A stretch of 64,000 nucleotides of DNA from Haliclystus octoradiatus (GCA_916610825.1 OU744446.1:5031001-5095000); one strand, 5' to 3'; shown: positions 1 to 13,254, counted from the first letter of the stretch. Numbers and translations: made by a program. The notes: generated from the sequence alone by a model not told the origin.

Positions 1-237
1 AATTGCATATTTAATGATATATACAAATTGTTAGATAAGCAACATAATTAGAATACTTTGCGAAAACGTTGCCATTATTATAATTTTTTATTCCCTTATC
101 TATTACAATAAAAATTACAGATAACAGTGACAAAAATCAAAGTAGGTATAAACAGGGAAAAGAAAAAAAACTCACTCAATATACTTCTAAAGATTATCAA
201 GCAAATCTTTTAATTAATTAATCTGACGTAATATTTT
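1..237. other. AT-rich sequence beyond the GPCR gene, nothing recognised
   Basis: No open frame, repeat or RNA gene is recognised here. It lies downstream of the receptor gene on its strand. Confidence 0.5.
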
Positions 238-466
238 TGAGATAAATGACAGCGATAAAAGAGACACAATTGGCAATATTTCGTTATCTTCATAATAACA
301 TCGTCAAGCAAGAGAATAATAAAGGAAATTTACAAAATATATATAGTGAATCTAAATACAGCGAATATAGTGAATATAAATTTCCTTTATCACTCTCTTG
401 CTTGACGATGTTATTATGAAGATAACAAAATAAATTATGTCTCTTTTATCGCTGTCATTTATCTCA
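238..466. mobile_element. MITE with long (about 90 bp) terminal inverted repeats
   Basis: The left arm 238-333 (starting TGAGATAAATGACAGCG) is repeated in reverse complement at 378-466 with few differences; a short AT-rich loop lies between. No coding capacity. Its right edge is only about 20 bp from the stop codon of the GPCR on the minus strand, so it probably lies in that gene's 3' UTR. The superfamily is not assigned because the flanking duplication is unclear. Confidence 0.75.
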
Positions 467-487
467 TATTCAACAAGTAAGAATTTA

Positions 488-3400
488 TTAATCAGAAGTA
501 ATATTTATCCTGTTTAAATTGAAATATTTTAGATATAATTTCTTCAAATACTGTTCAAATCGCTTATCCATTATCGCATATAGTAGAGGTAACACCAAAT
601 ATGATAAATTTGATGCAATCATAGAAAGATAGTGTACATGAGCAAATACAAATATATTATAAAAGCTACGAAATGATAACACCAAAATACATGGTATCCA
701 TAATGCCATATAAATAGCTGTCAATGTATATGTTGCCTTTAGACGTCTCATTTCCACAAATCGTTTAATTTGAATTGTTCCTCTCATGGTACGGTTATGT
801 TCCCTTATATGCTTGATTATGGATGATGAGCACATACATGTAATTGTGCTACACACAGACAGATATAGCACAACTATTGTAATTGAAATTATAGGGAAAA
901 ATGGTCGTGCATCTTGAATAAAACCCAAAGATTTGAGAGATGTTGGTAACATGGCCAGGAAAGATGTAATCAATGTGTAAATTGTAATACAAAATATTAT
1001 TATTTGGATATTTCTGTTTGTTATTTTTCCCTTTCTGGATGTAAATACAATTTGATAGCGAATGATATGCATACAAGCCACCAAATGTAAATTGGTTCCA
1101 AATGAAAAAAGTATTATCCATCCAGCTCCATTAGTAATTACCGCTAAGATATGAGGGTGAACATCTTTCAATAATGTCATCGATGCCAACAGAGAGAGAT
1201 CTTAAAAACAAAAATAATTATATACATATATAAAACCTTTTTTGTTTTTGTTGAAGGTTAAGCGTTATTTGTGTAATATTGAACGTATATACATCACGCG
1301 CTTGCGTATTAGACAATTTCTACTATTCGGGCTGTGTGAGTTTCCTGTCCGTAGAATTAGGAGCAGCGTAATTATTCGCAGGAGAGGTATATCAACCACT
1401 AATTGTTTCGATTTTATAAATTTTGTAATGAAAAGTAAGCGATAAAAACAAGTTGATTGACATTTCGAAAGAGGTCGTCCCAAAAAATTCGCTTCACACG
1501 AATCACATTGAGAAGTTTATATAACGCAACGACGAGACAAAAATAACTACACAGGTAAATCACTTTGTAATTCTCTACTCGTGAATACTGGGCCTGATGA
1601 ACTTGTCTGATTTATTACTCAAATCTGTAATAATTAGTCCTTTATGCGACAGATTGAATATTTTTTGATAAAATCAAATCAAATGTATACTCTGTAATTG
1701 CAATTTCAACTAGACAATTCAAAAAAGTAACAGCTTGAGATTTTCTATACGCAGATGTAACTTTACTAAATTTCCATATTGCAAGCATGTTTGAAAACAA
1801 TTTATGTTGAATTTTTCACGCTATAATTTGAAAAGATATTCGTAAGAATTTTGAGGGAATGAGCAATCCTATCAGGGTTTTGTAGATTCTCGATCTCTTG
1901 ATTCTGGCATTGTGTTTAAAGCTACTAACAAGGGTATGCCGTGTATGCCGCATGAGTGCAAAAGTGCGCTCGTAACAGTTAAAACAATTAAGCTATGATA
2001 GCTCCGCTATTTTTTAGTAACTTTCCTTCTTGAAAACAGGTTCAATTCCGCACCAGTCGGATGACGTATTTGTAGCAGTCTAAACTACTCGAATAGTAAT
2101 CAGAGTGCTCTATCTAGCATTCCTAGCATTTTTAGCACCAGTCTGCAGCCCCAGCGAAATCTTAGCAGTAGAAAGGATCGCGTGATCTTTATTTTTGTAA
2201 TGCGTCATGTGAAACGAGAAACAATAAACTCTGAGTCTGCCTCCTTTTGATTTTGATTGCCTCCTAATCAAATCTACAACTTCGACGATCAAAGGTGCTT
2301 TGTTGTTGTTTTATATATTAAAATATCATTTTAAATTTTTCTCGTGGTGAAAAAGTCATAAGGATGGAAGGGGTCGACATTTGTTTTTCCAGTTAATCCG
2401 TCCTCAGCATGAAGCGTCCACCCTTCCACCTAGCAGTTGAATTAAGTTATTGTAATATTAATTTAACAAACTAATGTAAGATACGTCTTTTCTAATTCTT
2501 CTTCATGGTTAAGTATAATCAAATCCAGAAACTATTTAGAACAATTTAAATTCTATAATTCTATCAAAGTATGAGAAACTAACAAGTACGAGACTCTATT
2601 AAAACTTGAAAACCTTCGGTATTTGCTTACCTTAAACTAACTTACCTAACCTAAACCTAAACTTAAACTTACTTTTTTTGTACTGATAAAATATTTCTAT
2701 TCATCAATTCATTCACAAGAACACCTATAGTGACATATAACCTCAAGCAGGCGCGGATCCAAGGGGGGGGCAAAAGGTGCTTGAGCACCAGTCAGATTTT
2801 CAAAGCTGTGATGTTGCCGCAATGACGTAATTTGATATTGCCATAGAAACGGAAGGATTTCAGTTATTTTTGCGTTTGCCATATTTCACTGCTGATAGCA
2901 GTCCCGAACTCTCTCAGTGAATCATTTCATTGGATCAATGATTCAAAGCAATCTTCCAATCAGCAACAAGGGCTGAGCACCCCTGGAAATCTAAAAGCCA
3001 ATCGTATGTCGTCTTTGAGCACCAGTCAGAACAATCAACATTCCATTCTCGCTTTCGCCCAATCGTTTCAACCAATCATATTCTCTAAATTAGGAATCTC
3101 AGGAATTTGAGCACCAGTGAGCACCAGTGAGCACCTTCATTGCTTTTTTTAGTGCTAGAATTAGAATGACGTCAAGTAATCAAGAACAAATACAAAGTCC
3201 GACTGTGTTGTTCTCAACTTCCTGTTAACTTATCAAGTCTAATCAAGTCAAGTTGATATGCCTTCCACTTTTGCAAGCATGGCGTCTAGGAAAGCTTAAC
3301 ATTATCTTGCTGCGCTATTACAGAATCTGCTCTATATTGACAATTTAACATGAAATTTAAAGAAGAAAGTTCCAGTCGACAAAAGCTAGCTGATTCAAGA

Positions 3401-6400
3401 CTTATTATCAACCTTTCAATGTAAAAAATCAGCACAAGGAAACAAGAAGTTTGAGAAATGTAAATAAAATTCGCAGAATTGCAAGAAGAACTCATTTTCC
3501 TATCAACATTTGGAAGCGCTATTGCATACATTATCACAAGAGGTTAGTAGATAAGTTAGTAGTCTTTACTTTGGCTTTAAATTCACTGGTTTCAATATTT
3601 TATTGTAGCCGAGTACCGTATGTTTGAGATCTGTATTTACATATTTTGGTTGTGGATCCTCTTCTCGTTTCCAACAAAGGTCTTTAAGGCCTGATAAATA
3701 GGCCTACTTCTACAGGCCTAATAAATTATTGTATCATTATGTCCATTTAGTTTCAGCACACATATTCAGATGATCTTACGATAACACATTGACATAATTC
3801 CAGCCTGAATGAATAATGATTGGCTGCAAACCCTTCCATTTGCACCGCTGTCGCCTGTTGGTAGACCCAGCCCAGGGTAGGCTAGCTGTTTTGCTGATGT
3901 CTAGTGACAGGGAAAATACATCTGTTTTCGATTCCTTTTTTGTAGAACGTCTATTGATGTTGATGGATTGCCCCTATAATTCATTTGTGTACATGCATTC
4001 AAAACCTTTTACAACTGGATGTAATAATTACAATTTTAAACATCAGAAGATTTATATAACTTTTTGTTTTACAATTATTACTACTGATTATGATGTCTAA
4101 ATAGCTTATTTGAATTTAAGTAGTTGTTAATTATTTCGCATTTGAAACGTTTTATTCATAATGTATGCTGTATAGCCTGTCTGAGTGCATGCAGATCTAA
4201 TTAAGCACAAGGTGTTTTTATTTTCAATAAAATACATTTTTAAATTTTTCTGTGTTTTTATTGTGTTTATTTATTTGATGGTGTAAGATTTGATCATCTA
4301 AGCTTTATAATTACGTTGAAATATTGCTGATGGAGTTACGAAAATGGTGTCACAGCCCTTCAATAGCTTTTGAATACCAAAAACTTTTTGGGAGGCATGC
4401 CCCCGGACCCCTAGATGACGGGGCTTCGCCCCTTATTGTCCCCTTTCAGCACCAGTCAGATTTTCAGCTGGATCCGCCCCTGACCTCAAGTCATATACTT
4501 CAATAGAGTCTAAAAACCATTGGTAAATCAATCTGTTCATCAATAACAGTATAGTAAAATCTTGGACGGAAGTCATCTGAGGACGGTCGTATACCTGAAT
4601 ACCAGTTTTTCCAGTGGAGATTGTTAAGGACTTTTTTGAAAATGCTGTGCATAACGAATTAGAAATATGTATCATTTTTGGAAATGCAATTTCCATATTG
4701 ATGTCTACAATTTTCAACTTAGCCTGAATTTGCATCCTGAAAGTTGGTTTCGAGGTCTTCTATGGGTTCTATTTTCAAAACAGTTTCGTGGAGGTCTCCC
4801 CCGGATACCCTGGAAGGGTGGGGCTTTGCCCCCACTTCACCCGTACTTCACCAACGTTCTTGCACCAGTCAATTTTTGGCTTTATCCGCCCTTTGCCATC
4901 CACTAATGCTTCCATTTACTCGCCTTTCCCAATATCTAATCCGATTAAACTTTACAAGTAGCTTTTTCCTTCGGTTTTGATATATATATTTACGCCATTT
5001 AATATATGACATGCCTCGTTGTATCGATTTGTTTCAGCAATTTATCATTATATTGAGTCATTTCAGGATAGTACCTCAATTGTGGGCCAAATTAATTTAC
5101 ATGTTCCCTCTATAAATCTCATGTCATTTAGTTTGCAAGCCCTATTTAAATCATCTGCAAAAGTTGCATGCTTCACGGTTGATGCTGGTGTGCATTTTTC
5201 TTTAATTGCATCTAGTAGAGGGACAATTCCAATTGCGTACACAGGCATTGCTAGATGATCTCCTTGCGTTGTTCATTCCGATGATGAAGTTTCAAAGATA
5301 AACGCGAAGGAGCGTAATAGCAATTACGGATGTAAGTTGCCATTGGTGGACAAAGATATCTGATGTTTTGAAGTAAAACTTTGAGAAGAATTAAATTACA
5401 TTAAATTAAGAGGAGAATTAAATGCGTTGCTTGCATTAACCAGTAGTACTGAATCAGTAGATTCACCTTCAAAATATCACTGATAGCATGTATAGTGGCT
5501 TCACTACCACTTTGCTGCCCTGCACACGGTTGGAGAGTTCCAGCACTCTCCATGATCTCTGGTTTAATGAAGGATATGATTTCTTTCCCAATTATTCGTC
5601 ACAACACTTCGCCTACTAACAAGGGTCGGTTTCCTTTGCGTTTATCCAGAGGAATCAATTGACTTAAATGAATCGCTTCGAATGTTGAGTGTCGGTTCAG
5701 CTTCCTAGTTGCCAACATTTCTTACACCAAACAGTCAAACTTTGAATTGCATTTTTGAACAACCGAAAACATTTGGGCAGATTTCCTGTAATTTTTGTTA
5801 TGGGCTTTCAAGTGTTTGTTGACGGCCGACACGCCTTGATCTGCACCAATGCGTTAATGGAAGTATCGGCGTGTAGAACCGTATCACACAGATTACACCA
5901 AAAAGCTTCCGAACTTTGCGAAAAGATTAAGGAGATGTCAGTTAATGAAAGTCACTCAGTTGTATTTTATGATGTGTCCTCTCTATTAGAGATCGGAGTT
6001 TATATTCACTAACATTCCAGTAGACGATGCAATTAAACTCTTAGTTGATAGAGCCTCCAAGGATGACTGCTTTAATCAAACCAGTAGTTTATCTATTTCG
6101 GCGGACGAATTAGAAGAACCATTATTATAGTCTACGAAAGATCAATTATTTCAATTAATGAGGAATTATTTGAACAGATTAATGATGCAGCAATGGGATA
6201 ACCATTTGGACCACTATTGACCAATGCATTTATGTGTAATCTAGAAGGCAACTAGATAAGTAGAATTTACTACCGACTTACTATCGTAGACACGGTACCG
6301 ACTTACTAAAGTACTGACAGGTCGTCGGTATTTTTATCTAGAAGAAATACCTGTACTGTAATATCATTTACGTAAAGATCATTATGGATTTTCTTCAGAA

Positions 6401-6782
6401 AGTTTCAATGCTGGCGGATTCTAAACTTAATTCTTTAAAAAAAAAACTAATATCTAGATGAAATGCCGAGGGTACATAAACAACATGTTGAATAGATTGA
6501 TGATTAATGCTTAGACACCTTACCAATTGGAGATACTACTAAAGCATTTAATGCAATTGCAAACGTTACTTTCTTTGTTACTGAATTATTAATACGTTTC
6601 TCTCTTCTTAAAAATTGCAACAGGATAAAATTTGTAATGGCGCATAACATCCAGATAATAAAACATAATGTAATTAACATGAAAGGAAGCCATGGTGTAC
6701 ATTTCATGTTGAATATTAATGCTTGGATAAAAGTTTTTTTGACATTCTCTTCTGAACTATTATGCGTTCTGCTTTTTTCCAT
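488..6782 (-). CDS. Rhodopsin-like (class A) G-protein-coupled receptor, two coding exons
   Basis: Predicted seven-helix plasma-membrane receptor of 323 residues; ligand unknown. Coding exon 1 is 6782-6524 and exon 2 is 1200-488. The start ATG at 6782 follows an in-frame TAA 21 bp upstream. Exon 1 holds the N-terminus, TM1 (with TNFILL) and the start of TM2, and ends in phase 1 before GTAAGG. Exon 2 follows a pyrimidine-rich acceptor ending TTTTTAAG. Joining them restores the reading frame and creates an aspartate inside TM2 (SPIDLSLL), the position of the conserved D2.50. Exon 2 holds TM3 ending IIRYQIV (DRY variant), TM6 with LWIPC (CWxP variant), TM7 with LPLLY (NPxxY variant) and a helix-8-like DKRFEQYL. 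I see no cysteine at the usual TM3 start nor in extracellular loop 2, so the standard disulfide appears absent. The 5.3 kb intron holds transposons. Subfamily not recognised. The splice model is inferred; receptor class is well supported. Confidence 0.83.
2748..4482. mobile_element. Non-autonomous or decayed hAT transposon (1735 bp)
   Basis: The element is flanked by a perfect 8 bp target duplication ACCTCAAG (2740-2747 and 4483-4490), as expected for hAT. The ends are imperfect inverted repeats, CAGGCGCGGATCC at the left and GGATCCGCCCCTG at the right. Both ends carry GCACCAGTCAGATTTTC in a subterminal position, in opposite orientation. The right end also has the motif CCCCCGGACCCC followed by GGGGCTTCGCCCC. 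The tandem GAGCACCAGT occurs near 3110-3135. The small open frames inside do not resemble a transposase. It sits in the GPCR intron. Confidence 0.85.
4735..4897. mobile_element. Diverged end fragment of the same hAT family
   Basis: This stretch repeats the right-end layout of the neighbouring hAT element (CCCCCGGATACCCTGG, GGGGCTTTGCCCCC, GCACCAGTCAATTTTTGG, TATCCGCCC) with many substitutions. No partner end or target duplication was found, so it is a truncated older copy. Confidence 0.6.
5755..6460 (+). pseudogene. Decayed Penelope-like element, reverse transcriptase fragment
   Basis: Reading across frames gives YDVSSL, then FTNIPVDDAIKLL, then an AMG.P.GPLLTNAFMC.LE segment in which a stop replaces one residue. 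This is the order and wording of the Penelope-like reverse transcriptase core (FDV.SLFTNIP, then AMGSPLGP.LAN.FM). A further degraded segment near 6268 (FYYRLTIVDT) could be the remnant of the following FYRRYVDD motif. Several frameshifts and stops make it clearly non-functional. It lies in the GPCR intron, on the strand opposite to the gene. Confidence 0.68.
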
Positions 6783-9140
6783 AATTTCTTTCGATACAAA
6801 TTATTTATATTTATGTAAGTATGAATCAACAAATATATGTTGCTTGATGACTATACTTCTTACGATTGTTACATTTTCTTAATAATCGATTTTATTTAAA
6901 TTTTGACTGTTATCATCATAAAGATAATCAAACAGCCTGCTAAGAAATACGATTATGCAAAAGATAAATGTGTACTAGTACATAATGGTAGCTTCGTTTT
7001 ATATCTCGCTAGCAGACATCCAATAATTTGACTTTAAGTATTTTGCTGCCTAATTGCTATCACCCCGCAGGTTTGTTGACTATTAAATACCAATTATAAG
7101 TTGAGATAAATCAAATCACGATAGCAATTGGATAATAAACAGTAATAATGTATTTTGATGATAAAATATAGAGCGAGATCAAGTCCCTTAAACATATAAA
7201 TGCAATTTAGATCTCCTTGTCATTTCCAATTTACATCCATCAAATCATAGATAATTTGGTACTATTATTTTAACCAATCATTGTGGTAAGCTGTTACCAT
7301 CATATCAATGCGGAACAATTTTTAAAAAATTACATGAAAACAATGGTAACATCACATCTATTGGCAGAGATATTTTTAAAATCAAACTGAAAGACAACAT
7401 TGTACTTTTATAATCTCAGATTCCTTCGTTGATAATTTTAAATGTAAAAAGCAATTCTCACGTTTTATTTATCTTCAATAATTCCAGTCTCACTTTAGTA
7501 AAAATAGGAATATTTGAATAAATTATATTTTGGACACACAATATTAACACAACTAGTTCTCACAACATTTCAACACATTTTCGTGTGCCATTCTAAAGTG
7601 AATATTTTATATGATTTTATTAATAACAAAATTACAAATTTATAGTAAAAATTAAAATTATGTGTCAAAATTACCAAAAAGAAGACTCTTATAGATAATT
7701 ATATTTTACTTATTAAATTATCTATTTATTATCTTGTATAGATAACATCTCATAGATTTCTTGATGCATTATCTCGCTATTCTCTATAAACGTGCCTATT
7801 TTGGCAACCAGTTGAAATGAATAAAATTATTGATAATTATTATTATTAATAACTATAGCAATTGATGTAGGTCCAGTACTGGACCTTGATTAAACTTTCA
7901 GTTACTAAATAGCAAAAGTAATTGAATAATGTTCACTCTGAGAACATGTAAAATGCAAGTTCTTGGATATAAGAAGTCTAAAACATGAACAGTTCGTCTA
8001 AACAAACGAGTCTTGTCTTACTGAATATTTTCCGTTCAGACATTGTTGTGAATTGGGAGTATGACACTTGGATTCGACAACACCGTTAGAATCGACTGTA
8101 TTATTTATTACTTATTAATTAATTCACTAAAGAAGATAGAAAGATACAAACAATTAAATAAAGCGTACAATGTTATCAAGTTAATTACAATTCAAGTATG
8201 GGTTGTATGCTTACATCGCTGATTTCTTTCTAACGTTGATCTGTTGTCTTCTTCGATTGTTGAATTGTTCGTCAGAACGGCGTACAACGGCATCGGATAA
8301 CTATACTTGATTATACTAAATTTCCATCGATATTTATACAATTTTCTCTTTTAAGTGATATATAGAACTGCAAATCACAAGACCATAAATGGTCATTCTA
8401 TGTCCTATGATAGGAAGAAGTTATCTATTTTTGGTTTAATAAATCCCATGTTGGGAAGTATTTACACGATCCCATGATTTTCATAATGGGAAGTATTTTC
8501 TAATCTATTTTTAAACTAAAACTATATGCTATTTTCTATCACTAATCAGAGTTCTATAAACATTAATAATTCTATAATATATGCCATGTAAATAAATGTT
8601 CAATCTAAACTAAATTCGTAACAGACATATCTTTAACATGGTGGCCCCGGGATTTCCCTGTTAAGGGCGTTAGTTCCCCTGATTAGGGGGCTATATTTAC
8701 AGAAATTATTTACAAAACTGCTTGAAATACCAAACATTTTCTGACAGACAAACCAGTTTCCCCAAAGAAGGTATTGAGAATCCTCTAGGGGAACTGTAAC
8801 CCTCCCATCCCCATTCGGTTTCAATGAGATCTGGTTCGGATTTACTCGGATAGGGTCTATTTACATATCAGTTATTTAATGTCTATGTATTCAGATTTTA
8901 AAGTGCTATTTTGATTTTGAATTGCTTATTGGTACTCAATAATATATTGGTATATTGATATATCATTTTCTGTTTCAGTTTTGTAATATTTAACATATTT
9001 GGAATCTAGAGTAGAAATGTTCTGCTATCAGATACATTTTGATTTAATATGATGTAGCCTATATTACTTATGTTTGATTTTCGCTTATTACCAAGCATTG
9101 CATTTATTGCTGTAATAAAATGGTATCATAATTCGATATT
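6783..9140. other. AT-rich intergenic stretch, no gene seen
   Basis: This is the upstream side of the GPCR gene. Many stops interrupt all frames. A locally GC-richer block at 8633-8850 is open for 63 codons on the minus strand but matches nothing I know. Promoter elements of the receptor presumably lie here but none can be called. Confidence 0.5.
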
Positions 9141-9346
9141 GATATATGTATGTATGTATGTATTTTGTAGCACAATGGCTAACAGGCAAATAAACAAAGG
9201 AGGATATTTCTAAATGTATCCTCACTTACATGTGACCTTTAAAAAAAAAGTATATATATATAAAGAAAACTATGTTATCAGAAATAATTAACAGGCAAAG
9301 GAAAAGTTACAGAACTGTGATAAATTAACGTGATTAAGTTTAAATT
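9141..9346 (-). mobile_element. 5'-truncated LINE, 3' end only
   Basis: Read on the minus strand this is the same 3' untranslated end as in the LINE at 39480-40087: it contains AGGTCACATGTAAGTGAGG and AGCCATTGTGCTACAAAATA, and ends in a (CATA)n tail (here the complement at 9147-9164). Only about 200 bp are left, the usual result of 5' truncation on insertion. Confidence 0.8.
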
Positions 9347-10335
9347 ATGCTACATCTTGTTGTCAATATTTATAGACGCATTATTTTTTATCAATTTACA
9401 GATTTAGATTTAAAGACAAGACGAATATGCATATATAACCAACGGATAGAACAGTTGATAGAACAACCAAAACAGCTCATTTTTCTGTCAGATTCGTCAC
9501 ATGTATATTTATTCAGAATTTCTGTAAAGGGACGCATTGATTTATTGAGTTAAATATGTTTGATGTTATTTTTATTAGCTTCAAAGATACTTAAGTAAAT
9601 ACCATACGTGAGGATAATATTTAAATTCGCAGGCTGTGTTGTTTGAAAAGGATATATAAAGTGAATCTACTTTACAATGCGTTTGAACTCGACCCGGATC
9701 GCGATATGAAATTTATTTAATCAGAATTATTTCGAAAAAAACAACACCTATTTTATTCTTTCGGTGACATGTGGTTGTTAACTTATTATTGATTGGGGTA
9801 GCAACTCAGAGAACCCGTAATTATGTATATAAATGTTATTCGGAGATTATGCCGCAGCTCGTTCTCATTATTTGGATCTTATCTTATTTTTTTATCATTG
9901 AATAAAGTTGGGAAATATTTTTTAACGCTATTAGAAAGAATATAATTATTATTGAAAATGAAACAAATATTAATCTTTGTTTTATTTCATTTATACGTAG
10001 CTCTACTTAACTGTATCGAGTACTCTCTTAATTGGTTTGCATATTATTATTATTCTTATTATAATTTAAAAAGTACAAATATTCTAATTATTATTTATCA
10101 CAAATCATACGCTTGATTTTCAATTCTATTTAAATTTGTTGATGATACATACTTGAATTTAGCTTCATTAAATGTTCATCAACGATAAGAACTAGACACA
10201 CTACTTTCAGTTTGGCAACTGTTGCAAAATATTGTGTCTTGTTGTTATCGCTAATCAACATAATGGACTTTTAATTTTAGTAACGTTTATAATTATTTCG
10301 TTCATTATGGAAGTAAAATTTTTGATGACATCGTG
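9347..10335. other. AT-rich stretch without recognisable features
   Basis: Short open frames only; none has a recognisable domain. No repeat shared with other parts of the window was noticed. Confidence 0.5.
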
Positions 10336-10630
10336 TCAAGATGTTTTCTTATTTTTGATAATAGTTTTAGTCTTGCAGCATCTTTTTATATGATTTTCGA
10401 AATGACAATTCAAGGCTAGAGAGCTATTAATAGAAAGAACAAGATATTTTTTATAATTACTAGTAGTATCAATAATGGATATAGTAAACAGTTCTGTTTG
10501 AGATAATTTTCTCTCTAATGTTCCAAAAAGAAGCGACTCAGTTTTGCCTTTTTTGAGATTGATGATAAGCTCATTTTGTTCTAACCAGTTTGTCATTTTG
10601 TTCAAATTTTCTTGCAAGTTGTTCAATTTT
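10336..10630 (-). pseudogene. LINE reverse transcriptase fragment
   Basis: The 96-codon frame begins NNLQENLNKMTNWLEQNEL and continues INLKKGKTESLLFGT. This pattern (LQ..L..M..W...N.L.LN..KT....FGT) is the segment directly after the catalytic YxDD box in many non-LTR reverse transcriptases. The catalytic box itself is not present and the sequence upstream does not continue the domain, so it is a truncated relic. Confidence 0.65.
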
Positions 10631-12727
10631 CATGCCCCGCGCTAGATTGTTGAATTCAACACCAACATTTGGCCTCCGTTGTTTCAAAATAGATTTTTTT
10701 TTATAATGTTCCCACAAATTATATATTAAAGTAATTATTTGAAAAGAAGTGAGATGCTTGTATTTTTAAGAAAAATAATGAACTCCTTTTTGTTCTATTA
10801 ATAAATTCTAAGACGTAAAGTATAAAATATCTCTAATTTTCAACGAGCTTGTGTCCCGCTCTAGATTGTTGATTACACTACATTTGTTTGATTTCAAAAC
10901 ATATTTTGTTCGGCTTAGTTATTCTATTAATTCAAAGTTCAGTATTTTGTATTATTTTAACTATCATAAAACTGACTGACTTATTTAAATTTACATGTTC
11001 AATTTTTTGCTCTTTAAATTCAAAACAAATGGTTTTCCTGCTGGAGATTTCAATTCGTCTTTGGTTTTATCTATCTACTAGATATGCTTATGAAATTGTC
11101 AAGATCTCTAAATTTGTAGTAATACAATGAACTATCAAAAGAAGTTTATTATTTTAAAATAATGTCAGAAAATCATAATTTTCATACCACAAATTTTTCA
11201 CTGTACAAGGCCATCTCAACACAAATGTTTACATAATTTTCCGACAACGGATTTCTTGTATTATATCGCCAGTTAGCGTGAGACGTACATGAATCTCGGA
11301 TAGACCAAAAATATAAAAGTATAGAAATATAGGAATAATTTAATAACAAACAGACGATGCTATTAATATAGAGATCATTGACAGATAGCTGATATTGTGA
11401 AAACATACCCCTCTCCCCCTATTACATAAAATGAAGTCCTTGCAACAATAGTTAAAAATAGATATAAAAGTTACCTATAAATATATATATAGTGTAAAAA
11501 CCTACTATAAATTTTGTATCGTATATAACTGTATAAGGTAAAACTAAAAAATACAATATGTTTTTATTATTCTGAATTTCAAATGTCTTGCTTTGAGTAA
11601 CAATTTACTTGAAATTGCAGAACTAAATTCTCTGTGCTTGTTTTGAGTAAATATCTCTGGGAAGTTGGGCATTTTTACTGTCTTTACTAGAATAAAATGA
11701 TGCTGTGCACAAAATAAGAAACATTTTACGCAGATAAATCGAAGGCAAATTGAAATCTTGGTCGAAAAAGTTTTGTTTTGAATGATTATCAAGGAATTAT
11801 CTCTTTTATCTTTATCCTTTATTTTTTTAGTCAAAATAACTCCCGGATGAGTATGGCAGTCATGTTCTTCTCCATGGCAACGAGGTATGTAAACAAGATA
11901 TTTTCTACGACAGCAAAACTGTAATCGTGACGCTGGTGTGGATCTTCTCTACTGCCACAGCTGCCACAGCTTACCGCAGAACCTCTTGACTTACATCAGT
12001 ATATTACGTAATCTATAACGCTGAACAATGAATTCAATACGTTTACGATCATGAATTAGATATTGAAAATTTATCGTTATAGATAATTGAGCAGAAGATA
12101 AAAAAGAATGATAATTTTGATAAAAATCTAAAAATAAATTTATTATTAACAAAAGAACGATGACTTGACTATTGTTAATGACGTCATCCTAAAGTGTACT
12201 GAAAGTGGATCTATGGCCTGGCTTAGGCTACGTTTACACGAGAGCAAAAACCCGGAAATTACAAAGTCTTTCAAAAGTCCACAAACAAAAAGTTCAGATA
12301 GGGTATCAGTTTACACAAGGCTACATTTATGTATTTTGTCTAAATAAAACGCTGTAACTCCATTATTTTTTATCGGTTTTTCGTTGAAATTGGATTTTTA
12401 TAATTCTTCGATTCTGTAGCTTCAGATCGATATGTTTTTTTATTTAAACCATTCAAAATAACTTTTGTTATTCATAATATCTAATTAAATTCTATGTGAA
12501 TTGACACCGCGTTTACATGTGTTTAGTGTTTTTCCGGTGTAAACCCTCCTGTGGGAAATAAGGGTTCCTGTTCGAAGAAAAGAGTGAGACGCAAAATCGT
12601 AACTTTTATTGCATTTTTGAGGGGAAATACTTGCGCAAAGTAAAAATACAAGAAGAACATGTACTAATAGAACATTGTTCTCTATCTAAAGAAGCAATCT
12701 CCCAATATCCGGAATATACACTTTAAC
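10631..12727. other. Intergenic stretch, no gene recognised
   Basis: The phrase CTAGATTGTTGA occurs at about 10642 and again at 10862, hinting at an old local duplication. Otherwise only short unconvincing frames are seen. Confidence 0.45.
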
Positions 12728-12852
12728 TAATCCTCGTTATACTTCAAAAAGTAATAAATTATATTACTTATTACTTTAGTCTCAAAAAGTAACTAATTAC
12801 TCCTAAAATTACTCTTTTTAAAGTAACGGGTAACTAGTATTTACACCACTGA
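12728..12852 (-). mobile_element. Fragment of the hAT family seen at 61162-62974
   Basis: Read on the minus strand it begins CAGTGGTGTAAATACTAG and continues with repeated AGTTACCCGTTACTTT-like phrases, closely resembling the left end of the hAT element at 61162. The other end is missing. Confidence 0.6.
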
Positions 12853-13254
12853 ATGATTCCAATAAACATAAGTCGCATCTTCTCTGGGATGGTGTTTTAC
12901 GGCCAACAACAAATACCAAATAAAAAACATTATCTACGAAGCCAAAGTCACCACGCTGTAGATAACAAAGAATAAAGCAGCTATATCAGAGTGATAACAT
13001 ACGTTCAAGACCGTGCTACACCCAACGCAAGTCAACTTTCAAAAACTTGGGAATAAAGCACAATTTGCACCCAACTCCCAACTAAATATTTGGCAGCTAA
13101 AATTAGTAATATTGAATACCGAATAAAACCGCCATAGATGGCAGAGCAAGACGATACAATAACATCTCTAAAAAATGCCACTTATGTTTATTGGAAAAAT
13201 TTCATATTTATTCTTAAATGAGCCTATACAAAAATATTTATCAATTATCTTATT

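Noticed and set aside
488..1189. GPCR exon as an intronless gene starting at TTG 1189
   Set aside because: It would lack TM1 and most of TM2; a good acceptor at 1201 and the phase-matched exon 6782-6524 explain the sequence better.
3816..4100. 94-codon frame inside the hAT element
   Set aside because: No similarity to hAT transposase motifs that I can see.
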